The translations under genes and the position numbers were made by a program. The notes beneath the pieces are model-generated. The model did not search any database. It worked only from the letters and a program-made list of their open reading frames with translations, and was not told where the DNA came from. Shown in pieces: positions 51,496 to 61,006 of a stretch of DNA of 61,006 nucleotides (within the stretch, counting starts at the first letter, position 1; every line of letters begins with the position of its first letter). This DNA comes from Clostridiales bacterium VE202-01 (GTDB lineage Bacteria; Bacillota_I; Bacilli_A; Erysipelotrichales; Coprobacillaceae): positions 1 to 61,006 of the forward strand of contig BAHP02000042.1 in assembly GCA_000508865.1 (NCBI GenBank). The letters run 5' to 3'.

Positions 51496-54189
51496 ATGAA
51501 AAAACAAAAGAATAAAGCATTAAAAGTTTCAATGGCAACTTTAGCATTATTAATGGGTACCGGTTATGTAGCCAACAATTACCAGGTATTACCTACATAT
51601 GCTGATACTGTAAAAACAACTGAAGCAGTTAATTTGATCAATGCTTCAACAACATGGAAATATTTAGATAACAATGTTGATCCTGGTAGCACTACAGATC
51701 GCACTGCCTGGACTAAAGCTGATTATCAAGATGCTGACTGGAAAAGTGCGGCTGGTAAATTTGGTGCTAAAAATGGTCAATTAGCTAGTTTAGGTGGTAA
51801 CTTTACACCAACAGTATTGTTAAATCAATATATTGAAGGTACTAATGACGACATTCCAGCATTCTTTTTTAGAACAACAGTAAATATTGATAGTTTAGAT
51901 AATCTATCTTCAATTACTGGTAATCTTTATTACGATGATGCAGCTATCGTTTATATCAATGGGGTAAAAGTAGCCGCATTTGATGAACCAGCTGGTGGTT
52001 TTGATTCAAATATGTCTTATGGGGGTTCTAATGCCAGCACACCAAAAACAGGTGAAATCAATCTAACTAAAGAACAATTAACAGCTGTTTTAAAAACTGG
52101 TGAAAATGTTATTGCTGTAGAACTTCATCAGGGAAGATCCAGCAGTTCTGATATGTATTTAGAATTTGCTAATTTACAAATGAATTATGGGGAACCAGAA
52201 GTAGAAGTTGAACAAAAAGCTCTTAACTTAACAGTTGGTGAAAACGAATCAGAAATGAATCTTACCTGGTATGCAAATATTAGTGAAGCTGGAGTGGTTC
52301 AATTAGCTAAAGCTGGAGCGATGATCAATGGTGAATTCCCAAGTGAGTTTGTTTCAATCAATGCTACTAGTGATCAATCAAATGATAATGGTTTCTACTA
52401 CAATCAGGCAACTATAACAAATCTAGAAGAAAATACTAAATATGTATATCGTATCGTAAATGGTGATAAAGTAAGTCAAATTTATGATTTTACAACAAAG
52501 GATTTTGATGGAAGTTATAACTTTGTCTTTGCCGGAGATCCCCAAATTGGTGCTAGTGGAAATGAAGCAAGTGATACTGAAGGTTGGGGTAAAACGTTAG
52601 AAGATTCTGTTGATAAATTCAATCCAAACTTCATTTTATCAGCTGGTGACCAGGTAAATACAGCTAGCAGCGAGTCTCAATATAGTGGTTATTTAGAACA
52701 TGAAGAACTTACCAATGTTCCTCAGGCAACAACTATTGGTAACCATGATTCAAGTTCAAATGCTTACTCACAACATTTCAATTTGCCAAATGTTAGTGAT
52801 AAAGGTGCTACTACTGCTGGAAGTGATTATTGGTATGTTTACAATAATACTTTATTCATGGATATTAATACCAATAATATGTCAACAGCTCAACATAAAG
52901 CATTTATGGAAGAAGCAATCAATGCTAATCCAAATGTTCGTTGGAAAATCGTGGTCTTCCACCATTCAGTATATTCAGTAGCTAGTCATGCGGTTGAAAG
53001 TGATATTTTACAACGTCGTGAAGAATTAACACCAGTATTTGATGATTTAGGAATTGATGTTGTTTTAATGGGACATGACCATGTTTATGTTCGCAGTAAT
53101 ATCATGAAAGGAATGCAGGTAGTTACTGATACAAGTAACCTTGATAGTGTAACTGATCCTGATGGTATCTTATATGTAACCGCAAATTCAGCTTCAGGAA
53201 GTAAGTATTATAATATTAAAACTAATATTAGTACAGAATTCGTGGCTAAGATGGATCAATCTAAACAACGTTCGATTTCAAATATTGAAGTAAGTGATGA
53301 TCAATTTAAAGTAACAACTTATTTATATGATGCTAATAGTGATAATTGGGCAACATTAGATACTTTTACAATTAATAAAACTGTTGCAACAGCAGCTGAT
53401 AAAGCGTTCTTGAAAATTGCTATTGAAGAAGCTGATAAGATCAGTCAAACTGATATCGATGCTTTAGTTCCCGTAGTAGCAAATGAATTTATGGCAGCTC
53501 TTGCTAATGCTAAAGATGTTTATAATGATCCTAATGCTACTCAAGAACAAGTCGATGATGCCGGAACACGTTTGGCTTACATCATGCATTTCCTAGATTT
53601 CAAAAAAGGTGATAAAGAAGCTTTACAAAAAATAGTAACAACGATCGAGGGATTAGATGAAACTAAATATACGTCAACTACTTGGCAGGCAATGTTACCA
53701 GCTTGCGAAAAAGCAAAAGAAGTGTTAGCTGATGAAAATGCAATGCAGGATGAAATTACAAAAACGCAAGAAGCTTTAGTAAGAGCATACATTGATTTAA
53801 GATTGATCCCTAATAAAGATCTTTTGAATGATTTAATTAAACAAGCTGAAAGTTTAAAACGCGAAAATTATAGTGAAGCAAGCTGGAACCTATTACAAAA
53901 TACCATAAATTCAGCACGTGAAGTTTTAGAAAATGAAAATGCAACCGAAGAACAAGTTACTGATGCTCAAACAACATTAAGTAAAGTTCTTGAAAGTATG
54001 GTAATGAATGAAACTAATAAAGTTGAAAACACAACGACAAAACCAGCAACAAGTACATCTGTTAAAAAAGGTGATAAAGTAGCTACCGGTGATAATAATG
54101 ATCTATTAGCTTATGGAACATTGCTATTTACAGCTTTAGGATGTTCAGTGATTGCATTTAAATCAAGAAAAAATAATCAAGAGAATTAG
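51496..54189 (+). CDS. Surface purple-acid-phosphatase-like metallophosphoesterase with FIVAR repeats
   Basis: About 897 residues. Signal peptide (KKQKNKALKVSMATLALLMGTGYVANN), a beta-sandwich (~50-230), a fibronectin-like PAP N-domain (~240-340) and a metallophosphoesterase domain. The latter has the full metal set: FAGDPQIG, LSAGDQVN, TIGNHD, VVFHHSVY and MGHDHVYVRS. Two or three FIVAR-type helical units follow (~655-860). The tail is a spacer, KVATGDNN, a membrane helix and KSRKNNQEN. That resembles a sortase-anchored end, but VATGD replaces LPxTG. The ATG at 51496 is eight bases after AAGGAG. It probably releases phosphate from extracellular or host-derived phosphoesters. Confidence 0.88.
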   Translation: MKKQKNKALKVSMATLALLMGTGYVANNYQVLPTYADTVKTTEAVNLINASTTWKYLDNNVDPGSTTDRTAWTKADYQDADWKSAAGKFGAKNGQLASLGGNFTPTVLLNQYIEGTNDDIPAFFFRTTVNIDSLDNLSSITGNLYYDDAAIVYINGVKVAAFDEPAGGFDSNMSYGGSNASTPKTGEINLTKEQLTAVLKTGENVIAVELHQGRSSSSDMYLEFANLQMNYGEPEVEVEQKALNLTVGENESEMNLTWYANISEAGVVQLAKAGAMINGEFPSEFVSINATSDQSNDNGFYYNQATITNLEENTKYVYRIVNGDKVSQIYDFTTKDFDGSYNFVFAGDPQIGASGNEASDTEGWGKTLEDSVDKFNPNFILSAGDQVNTASSESQYSGYLEHEELTNVPQATTIGNHDSSSNAYSQHFNLPNVSDKGATTAGSDYWYVYNNTLFMDINTNNMSTAQHKAFMEEAINANPNVRWKIVVFHHSVYSVASHAVESDILQRREELTPVFDDLGIDVVLMGHDHVYVRSNIMKGMQVVTDTSNLDSVTDPDGILYVTANSASGSKYYNIKTNISTEFVAKMDQSKQRSISNIEVSDDQFKVTTYLYDANSDNWATLDTFTINKTVATAADKAFLKIAIEEADKISQTDIDALVPVVANEFMAALANAKDVYNDPNATQEQVDDAGTRLAYIMHFLDFKKGDKEALQKIVTTIEGLDETKYTSTTWQAMLPACEKAKEVLADENAMQDEITKTQEALVRAYIDLRLIPNKDLLNDLIKQAESLKRENYSEASWNLLQNTINSAREVLENENATEEQVTDAQTTLSKVLESMVMNETNKVENTTTKPATSTSVKKGDKVATGDNNDLLAYGTLLFTALGCSVIAFKSRKNNQEN

Positions 54190-54193
54190 ACAG

Positions 54194-54227
54194 ATATAGT
54201 GGTAATGATATTACCACTATATTTTTA
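54194..54227 (+). terminator. Terminator after the phosphatase gene
   Basis: ATATAGTGGTAAT and ATTACCACTATAT form a perfect 13-bp stem around GAT, followed by TTTTT. Confidence 0.9.
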
Positions 54228-54237
54228 GAGGTAATAC

Positions 54238-55404
54238 ATGGAAAAGTTTATTAAGGAATTGAAAGAAAATAAAATTGTAATAATAGTTATTTTATTGACG
54301 ATGATAGTCTCATTATTATTTAATAATTATTTAAAAAAAGATTATTCAAGAGTTAATAATGATACTACTGATTTTGTTAAGGGAGAAGTTGTTGAAGTGA
54401 CTAGCAGTAGTATCGAATACGATGAAGAGTTAAAAATTAATCTTGGTAAGCAGGTTGTTAAAGTTGAAATCTTAGCAGGAAAAAACAAAGGAAAGACGGT
54501 GACGATGGATAACTATTTAACGGCTACTCACAACATTGAAGTTAAAGTGGGAACTAAAGTTATTATTTCGGCTGATGAACCAGATGGAATTGATGCGTAT
54601 TATACGGTTTATAATTTTGATCGTAGTTTAGGAATGATCATATTTACATTGATCTTATTTATGGCCGTTATTACGATAGGTAAAGGAAAAGGGGTAAAAT
54701 CAATTATTGGTTTAGCTTATACTTTATATTTAGTTATCTTCTTTTTATTACCAACGGTATTTTCTGGTTATCCGCCCGTATTTATGAGTGTGATTTGTGT
54801 GATTCTTTCAACGATCGTAACTTTAATGTTGTTGAATGGTAGATCTAAAAAAACTTATGGAGCAATAATTTCAACGATCTTAGGCGTTGTTTTAAGTGCA
54901 GGATGTTTTTATTTGATGTCGCTTATTTTAAGTATTAATGGTTTTAGTAGTAATGAAGCTGAAAGTTTGGTCTTGATTACAAGAGCGACTAATTTACAGA
55001 TCAAAGAAATATTATTTGCGGGAATTTTAATTTCTTCATTAGGAGCAATCATGGATGTTGGGATGTCAATTGTTTCATCGTTATACGAGGTATATCATCA
55101 TCAGCCTAATTTAACGCGAAAAGAGTTGTTTAATTCGGGGATTGAAATTGGTAAGGATATGATCGGAACAATGACTAATACATTGATTTTGGCTTTTACG
55201 GGAAGTGCTTTTATATCGTTATTAGTGTTATTTTCATATAATGTCGATACTTTACAGCTATTGAATTCTAATTATATTGCAATTGAATTTGCTCAAGGAA
55301 TTGCGGGGACTTTAGGAATCGTTTTAACAGTACCGATTGCTTCCTTTATTGCAACGATGATCTTGATTAAAAATAATGAGGATGAAGAGTTACTGATTGA
55401 TTAA
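54238..55404 (+). CDS. YibE/F family membrane protein
   Basis: 388-residue protein. The N-terminal membrane helix (about 12-30) is followed by an extracytoplasmic beta-rich domain (KGEVVEVTSSSIEYDEELK, GKNKGKTVTMDNYLT) and then seven or so membrane helices. The YibE/F hallmark ILISSLGAIMDVGMSIVSSLYEV and the late NTLILAFTGSAFISLLVLF are present. Family function is unproven; transport has been suggested. AGAGGT precedes ATG. It lies ten bases past a strong terminator, so its promoter must be weak, read-through or within the phosphatase 3' end. Confidence 0.9.
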   Translation: MEKFIKELKENKIVIIVILLTMIVSLLFNNYLKKDYSRVNNDTTDFVKGEVVEVTSSSIEYDEELKINLGKQVVKVEILAGKNKGKTVTMDNYLTATHNIEVKVGTKVIISADEPDGIDAYYTVYNFDRSLGMIIFTLILFMAVITIGKGKGVKSIIGLAYTLYLVIFFLLPTVFSGYPPVFMSVICVILSTIVTLMLLNGRSKKTYGAIISTILGVVLSAGCFYLMSLILSINGFSSNEAESLVLITRATNLQIKEILFAGILISSLGAIMDVGMSIVSSLYEVYHHQPNLTRKELFNSGIEIGKDMIGTMTNTLILAFTGSAFISLLVLFSYNVDTLQLLNSNYIAIEFAQGIAGTLGIVLTVPIASFIATMILIKNNEDEELLID

Positions 55405-55592
55405 GTATAGAATTTTTTATTCCTATTAATAATCTTTTTATCTTTCTCAATATAAAAATTATCTCAAATAAATTAATTAATTGCTTATTTTTGTAAAAAA
55501 AAGTTACAAATTTACTACCTTATTTAAAGATATGTCTCATGATAAAATTGATATATCAGGAAGATCAGATTAAAAATATAAAGGAGGATACG

Positions 55593-57671
55593 ATGAAAAA
55601 ATTTAAAAAACTAGCAATTATTGCTTTAGTCGTGACAATGATTACTAGCTATATTCCGGTTATGGCAAAGGAAAGTACAGATGACGAAGATTACACTCAA
55701 TATGTTGATCCTTTTGTGGGAACTGATGTCGACTATGGACAACAATTTCCTGGTAGTGTTGTTCCTTATGGGTTAGTAAAACTTAGTCCGGATACTTATC
55801 CCCATACTAATGATGATCATGCGGGATATGACTATAGTAAAAACAGAATTGCCGGATTTTCACATACTCGAGTTGAAGGCGTAGGTGGACAAGGTGCTGG
55901 TGGTGATGTTTTAATTACACCGACTTATGTAAATTATACAAGACGTCCTGAAGCGAGCAGTAAAGCAATGTTGTACTCACATGATCAAGAAAGTGCAACA
56001 CCAGGATATTATGAAGTAGAATTAACACCTAAAACAGGTAGTGATGAAAACGCTGTTGATAATGAAAGCTTAGGAAAAATTAAAGCAGAAATGACAAGTG
56101 CAATTAGAACGGGCTTTCATCAATACACTTTTCCTGAAGATGGCAGTGTATCACTATTAGTTGATTTGAACTATACATATCACGGCACAGATATTCGTAA
56201 TGCAGTGATGGAAATTGATGATTCTAATGATGATTTTACTGCAATAAGTGGTCGTTTTAGTGGAAAAAATGTTAGTGGTCATGGAAAATATACACTATAT
56301 TTTTATTTAGAAACGCAACAAAAAGTAAGTTCATTTAAAACATGGAATGGTAGTCGGCTTTATGATAAAGATAGTCAAACTGGAAATGATCTAGGTGTCA
56401 TTTTGAATTTTGATGCTAAAAGTAACGAACCAGTTAGAATCAAAGTTAGTCTTTCAACTGTAAGCAGTGAACAGGCTAAAATTGATATGCATAATGAGAT
56501 ACCAGATTGGGATTTTGATCAAGTTAAAGCTGATGCTAAAGATGCTTGGAATGATGTATTAGGAAAAATCAAAATCGAAAACTCAGCTCAAAGTGATCCT
56601 GATGGTTCATTGAAAAAATTATTTTATACCCATTTATATCGGATGTTTATGACACCAGTAAATGCGACAAGTACAAGTAATACTTATCGGGCTACTGATG
56701 GTAAAGTTTATGAGGCTAATGATTATGTCCATTATGATTCATGGACATTATGGGATGATTTTAGAAAATATCCAATGATCGGTCTAGTAGTACCAGATGT
56801 TTATAAAGACATTATTCGTTCTTTAGCTGATACTATGACTACAGGAATCGGAACTTGGGGAATCGATAGTCAAACAGTCCCAACAGTAAGAACGGAACAT
56901 GCGGTAGCTTTATTAGCTGATGGGGCAGCTAAGGGATACATTGATTATGAAAATTTATTACCAGCTTATCAAAAAGCCAAAGAAATTGCTGATGCAACAG
57001 TTAACAGCGAAGTTGAGGCTTTAGGATATGTACCTGGTAGAGTAGATAAAACAGTTGAATTTTCTTATGATGATTGGGCTATTGCTTTATTGGCAAAACA
57101 ATTAGGTAAAGAAGATGATTATCAAAAGTATTTAAAAAGATCATTTAATTATTTAAATTTATATCGTGAAAACGCTGTTGGTGATATGGGTATTTTATGG
57201 CCTAAAGATGCAAATGGCAATTGGATGAGCGCTGATCCTGAACGTTATGGTGATAATGGTTTGTATCAAGGAACTTTATGGCAATATACCTGGTGGGATT
57301 CTAATGATGTAAATGGTTTGATGAATGCGATGGGTGGTAAAGAGAATGCTTTAACAGCTCTATCATATTTATTTGGGGAACAAGATCCAAATAATGGTAA
57401 AGCTATGTTACATACTAATACGAATGAAATTGATTTACATACCCCTTATTTATTTAACTATGCTGGTAAACCTAGTAAGACCCAATATTGGATCAGACAA
57501 ATATATACTAAGGAAACATGGAATCGTTATAGTGGTACGGGCGAATATAATCCACCACGTTATGAAAAAGTATATAAATTAGATCCTCAAGGATTAATGG
57601 AAACAATGGATGATGATGCAGGTACTATGGCATCAATGTTTGTTGGAGCAGCAATGGCTTATTCCCATTAA
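55593..57671 (+). CDS. Secreted GH92 glycosidase, N-terminal part (frame broken near 57656)
   Basis: Likely alpha-mannosidase acting on host N-glycans or fungal mannan outside the cell. ATG 55593 has AAAGGAGG seven bases before it and starts a signal peptide (KKFKKLAIIALVVTMITSYIPVMA). The GH92 N-domain has YVDPFVGTDVDYGQQFPGSVVPYG and FSHTRVEGVGGQGAGGD. The (alpha/alpha)6 domain has HYDSWTLWDDFRKYPMI, ADGAAKGYIDY, SYDDWAIALLAKQLG and DDDAGTMASMFVGAAM. The family continues GLFPLTPG, but the frame reads AYSH and stops. One missing G in ATGGC (57655-57658) explains it. The protein continues in the next entry. Confidence 0.9.
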   Translation: MKKFKKLAIIALVVTMITSYIPVMAKESTDDEDYTQYVDPFVGTDVDYGQQFPGSVVPYGLVKLSPDTYPHTNDDHAGYDYSKNRIAGFSHTRVEGVGGQGAGGDVLITPTYVNYTRRPEASSKAMLYSHDQESATPGYYEVELTPKTGSDENAVDNESLGKIKAEMTSAIRTGFHQYTFPEDGSVSLLVDLNYTYHGTDIRNAVMEIDDSNDDFTAISGRFSGKNVSGHGKYTLYFYLETQQKVSSFKTWNGSRLYDKDSQTGNDLGVILNFDAKSNEPVRIKVSLSTVSSEQAKIDMHNEIPDWDFDQVKADAKDAWNDVLGKIKIENSAQSDPDGSLKKLFYTHLYRMFMTPVNATSTSNTYRATDGKVYEANDYVHYDSWTLWDDFRKYPMIGLVVPDVYKDIIRSLADTMTTGIGTWGIDSQTVPTVRTEHAVALLADGAAKGYIDYENLLPAYQKAKEIADATVNSEVEALGYVPGRVDKTVEFSYDDWAIALLAKQLGKEDDYQKYLKRSFNYLNLYRENAVGDMGILWPKDANGNWMSADPERYGDNGLYQGTLWQYTWWDSNDVNGLMNAMGGKENALTALSYLFGEQDPNNGKAMLHTNTNEIDLHTPYLFNYAGKPSKTQYWIRQIYTKETWNRYSGTGEYNPPRYEKVYKLDPQGLMETMDDDAGTMASMFVGAAMAYSH

Positions 57672-60600
57672 CGCCAGGTGATACAACATATCAAATTGGA
57701 ACACCTTTCTTTGAAAAAATGACTCTTGATGTTGGAAATGGTAAAACATTTACGATAGAAGCTAATAATGTATCTAGTGATAATTTTTATATTCAATCAG
57801 CAACTTTAAACGGTCAAGAATTTAATCAAACATGGTTAGATTATTCACAGATCATTAGAGGGGGAACATTAAGTTTTAATATGTCCAATACACCATCATC
57901 ATGGGGTGAAGATAGTGCTGCTGCATTTTCAAGCAGTGATTATGTAGATACATCTATTTATAGTGATGATAATATTAGTTTTTCTACGAAGACATTTAAT
58001 GAAAGTGAAGCTAATGATGGAACGATCAGTGATGTAATAAATGTTAATGTTAAAAATACAACTTTTAATTCAATTGATGAAACAATGATCACTGCCCAAA
58101 ATATTCCTAGTGGTTTAACGTTGAAAACTGAGCTGGTAGATGAACATAATTTAACATTATCATTAGAAGGTAAAGCAGATAAACATGATATATTAGCTAG
58201 TATTGATAATTTACAAGTAACATTTAGTGATCAGTTATTTGCTGAAGCAATCGATAGTAATAATAAAACTGTTAATTTAAGAGTTAATTTTGAAGATCCA
58301 ATGTTGACATATAGCCAAAGTTCTTTACCAGAAAATGAAGCTAATGATGGAAGTATCAATGGTGAAGTGGTGATTGATCTAACTGGAGATATGTTTACTG
58401 GGGATAATGGAGAAGACTTTGTAAGCAGTAAAAAAGTTGTTTTTGCTAATGTTCCTGAAGGTTTAACACCTCAAGTAATTAAAGTTAGCGATACTAAAGT
58501 AAAATTATCATTTACTGGTAAGGCATTAAGCCATGATCAAAAAGTTAGTGATATTAAAATAAGTTTCCAGGATAATGCTTTTGTAAGTGGAAATGCTAAT
58601 ATGATAACAAATAGTTCATATGGCGGTTTACAAGCTTTAGTACTTGATTTTATAACTGACTGGAAATTAAAATTAGCTAATTTGATTGACCAGGCTAATG
58701 GATATCATGAAGATGATTATACAAAGACAAGTTATCAAAAATTAAAGACTGAAATAACTAATGCTGCTAGTTTATTAGAAACTGGTGATAATCAAGAATT
58801 ACAAACAGCATATTTGAATTTAAGTAATGCAATCTATGATTTAAAAACTTCACAAGATGGTTTTAATCAATTAGAAGGCGAATCAAGTGATCTTAATTCT
58901 GGTAATGGATTGAAAAATGAAAGTATGAATCTAGGGGGAACTTATGATAATGCCTGGATAGCATATGAAAAACTAGACTTTACAAAACAGGATGTAAGTA
59001 GTTTTACAATTCGTTATGTCAATAATAGTACTCGTTGTGCAAGTGATGCTCGAATTGAAATCCATACAGATAGTTATGATGGTCCACTAGTGCAGACGAT
59101 CGATTTACCAGCAACTGGTTCTAGCTGGAATGATTATCAAGAAATAACAACAATGATCGAAGATGCTAGTAAATTAAATGGGGAAATTCATGATGTATAT
59201 TTTGTATTGAAAGGAACGACATCTTCAAGTAACCCATATATTATTAATTTAGATTATGTAAGATTTAATAGTGAATTGATTTTAAATGCTAATGAACGAA
59301 TCGAAGCTGAAGAATTTAATGATAAATCTTCAGGAATCGTTAATGACGGTTCGAATATTGGTGGTGTTACTAATAATTCTTGGACAGCATATAAAAATAT
59401 TAAATTTGATGGTAGTGAAAATACTTTTGAAATCAGATATGCTGGTCAAATAAAAGATACATTTAAAGATGCTAAAGTTAATGTTTATCTTGATAGCATG
59501 GATAGTACCCCAGTTACAACAATTACTGTTCCTCCAACGGGAACAAACTGGAGTCGTTATGTAACTAATTCAATTAAGTTAGATAGTAGTATTGAAGGAA
59601 TTCATACAGTTTATTTGCAATTTGTTGGTAGTGAAGCTAATAAAACATATGTTGCCAATGTTGATTATTTTAGATTTGTAAAAGCTTTAGAATTAAATGT
59701 TGTCAGTGAAGGTAATGGTTTTGTTAGTGTTCCGGCACCTGTTGCTAATGGTGATGTAACTCTTACTTTTACACCAGATGATGGTTACATGGTTAAACAA
59801 GTTTTAGTCGATGGTCAAGAAGTTGACTATGATCTTAATTCAAATCAATATACATTAAAAAATGTTATTCAAAATCATGATGTTAAAGTAATTTTCGCTC
59901 TTAAAACTAGTGATAAAACATACGGAATTTATCAATTTGAAGACTATGATCAATGGAGTGGCGGAAATTTAAAAGTTGAAACAAGTAAAGATAGTAATGG
60001 TGATAGTTTAACTAATATCGGCGGAACTTATGATGGCGCTTGGATAAAATACAGTGATATGGAATTTGATGGTCAAGGCTTAAATTCAATCGATGTTAGA
60101 TATGTAAATAATTCTAGTCGCTGTGGAAGTAACGCGCGTTTAGAAATATATTTAGATGAGATCAAAGATAATCCGGCGGCTACTGTTTTACTTCCAGTAA
60201 CAGGAAGTGATTGGAGTGTTTATAATACTACTACTGCTATTTTAGATGGTTCAATTACTGGTAGACATGATGTTTATGTAGTAATGAAAGCAGATGTAAG
60301 CAGCAGTTATCCATATGTAGGTAATTTTGACTGGATTCGTTTTAATGAGGCGCCTAAATCAAGTTATGGACAACTAGAAGCTGAAAATAAGACAGAGATG
60401 TCAAGTGGTTTACAAATCGAAACATCTAAAGATTTAGAAAATAATTCGTTAATAAACATTGCTCATACTTTCCCAGGGGACTGGTTAAAATATAGTAATT
60501 TAAATTTTGATGGTAAAGGATTAAGCGAAATTTCAGTTCGTTATGCTAATAATACTAGTCGCTGCAACAGTGATGCTCGGTTAGATTTCTATTTGGATAG

Positions 60601-60832
60601 TCCAGAAGGAACTCCTTTTGTATCAATAAATTTACCAGGACGTCAAAGCAGCTGGTCAGATTATCAAGTTGCTACAGTTACATTAGATCAAGTAATTAGT
60701 GGTAACCATGATCTATATGTAGTGATGGCAGGTAGTGATAGTAGTAAATATATTGCTAATATAGACTGGTTTAGTTTTAAAGAATTAGATTATGATAAAA
60801 CAAGCTTAGAGGCATTGTATCAAGAAGTTTAG
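57658..60832 (+). CDS. GH92 glycosidase, continuation: end of catalytic domain, CBM6-like modules and FIVAR unit
   Basis: Reads on in the shifted frame as LFPLTPGDTTYQIGTPFFEKMTL, the conserved end of GH92, then a beta-sandwich. Downstream are two related beta-domains (NESEANDGTISDVI and ENEANDGSINGEVV), a FIVAR unit (KLANLIDQANGYHEDDYTKTSYQKL), and four CBM6-like modules. Those modules are recognised by GGTYDNAWIAYEKLDF, GGVTNNSWTAYKNIKF, GGTYDGAWIKYSDMEF and AHTFPGDWLKYSNLNF. A short InlB-like beta-repeat lies between modules two and three (VSEGNGFVSVPAPVANGDVTL). There is no ribosome-binding site near ATG 57719, so this is not a separate gene. Confidence 0.85.
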
Positions 60833-61006
60833 TGATTCTAGATAATCAGAATATGTATACTGAATCATCATTTAATAACTTTAAAGAAGTTATGGATAGT
60901 ACAAAAATTATTCTTGATAGTAATGTTGTGACTCAAGAAGTAATTGATAACCAAATAACTTTATTACAAAATGCAATTGATCAATTAGAAATAGCAGTTG
61001 AAAGTG
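60833..61006 (+). CDS. GH92 glycosidase, further continuation after a second frame break (runs off window)
   Basis: The frame stops at TAG 60830-60832, but the sense carries on when one T is added to the TTT before it: LVILDNQNMYTESSFNNFKEVMDSTKIIL and VIDNQITLLQNAIDQLEIAVES. This is a standard FIVAR-type helical unit, matching the one further upstream. The full protein is therefore larger than ~1,800 residues and its C-terminal anchor lies beyond the window. Confidence 0.75.

Noticed and set aside
57719-60832. Separate secreted carbohydrate-binding protein gene beginning at ATG 57719
   Set aside because: The conserved GH92 end sequence lies in the same frame upstream of this ATG, there is no ribosome-binding site or signal peptide, and one base restores continuity with the upstream frame.

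Overview
The window is low-GC, Gram-positive type DNA with strong AGGAGG ribosome-binding sites. Gene content (RNase J, DegV, T-box control, a trehalose PTS, YtrA-like GntR/ABC operon, DUF1846, tandem ATP-grasp genes, FIVAR-bearing cell-surface glycosidases) suggests a gut Firmicute, most likely of the Erysipelotrichia (Thomasclavelia/Coprobacillus-like). That placement is inference from gene style; no rRNA is present.

Layout. 1-4 kb: 3' end of a class B penicillin-binding protein, then a T-box-controlled argC-argJ-argB operon. 4-7.5 kb (minus strand): a degenerate metallophosphoesterase, RNase J and DegV. 7.6-12.3 kb: GntR regulator plus ABC transporter with two large permeases. 12.3-18 kb: thioredoxin, a membrane-anchored orphan, a PII-like protein, an aminotransferase, a HAD phosphatase, an L,D-transpeptidase and a bactofilin. 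18-24.4 kb: trehalose locus (treR, a MutS-related membrane ATPase, treP, treC) with two palindromic operators at the treP promoter. 24.5-30.4 kb: DUF1846 protein, an XRE regulator, and an ATP-grasp / esterase / ATP-grasp cluster. 30.4-34 kb: a compact structured RNA candidate, a small secreted protein, a LytTR/GHKL two-component pair and a VanZ-like protein.

34.2-49.9 kb is a defence island. A type III-B (Cmr) operon encodes a Cmr1-like protein, a Cas10 without HD nuclease domain, Cmr3-Cmr6, a CorA-like membrane protein as the only visible signalling effector, a reverse transcriptase-Cas1 fusion, Cas2 and Cas6. A CRISPR array follows, then a decayed ISL3-type element, an AAA ATPase/RloB pair, and a second array headed by a duplicate of the first leader. 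The expected logic is that RT-Cas1/Cas2 adds spacers, Cas6 processes transcripts, the Cmr complex binds phage RNA, and Cas10 makes a nucleotide messenger (by analogy with CorA-linked systems, SAM-AMP) that opens or activates CorA. Notable details are a YCDN reverse-transcriptase motif in place of YxDD, a spacer that is itself a strong intrinsic terminator, a spacer antisense to a ribosome-binding site and start codon, and an 18-bp element shared by the cmr upstream region and both leaders.

50-61 kb: a HAD phosphatase, DUF554 protein, a surface purple-acid-phosphatase-like protein, a YibE/F permease and a very large secreted GH92 glycosidase with repeated CBM6-like modules that runs off the window.

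Seven genes or gene parts are interrupted by one- or two-base shifts at or near short homopolymers (bactofilin, esterase, second ATP-grasp, response regulator, CorA, GH92 twice). Such a density suggests assembly indels more than real inactivation, and limits any argument built on a single frameshift.
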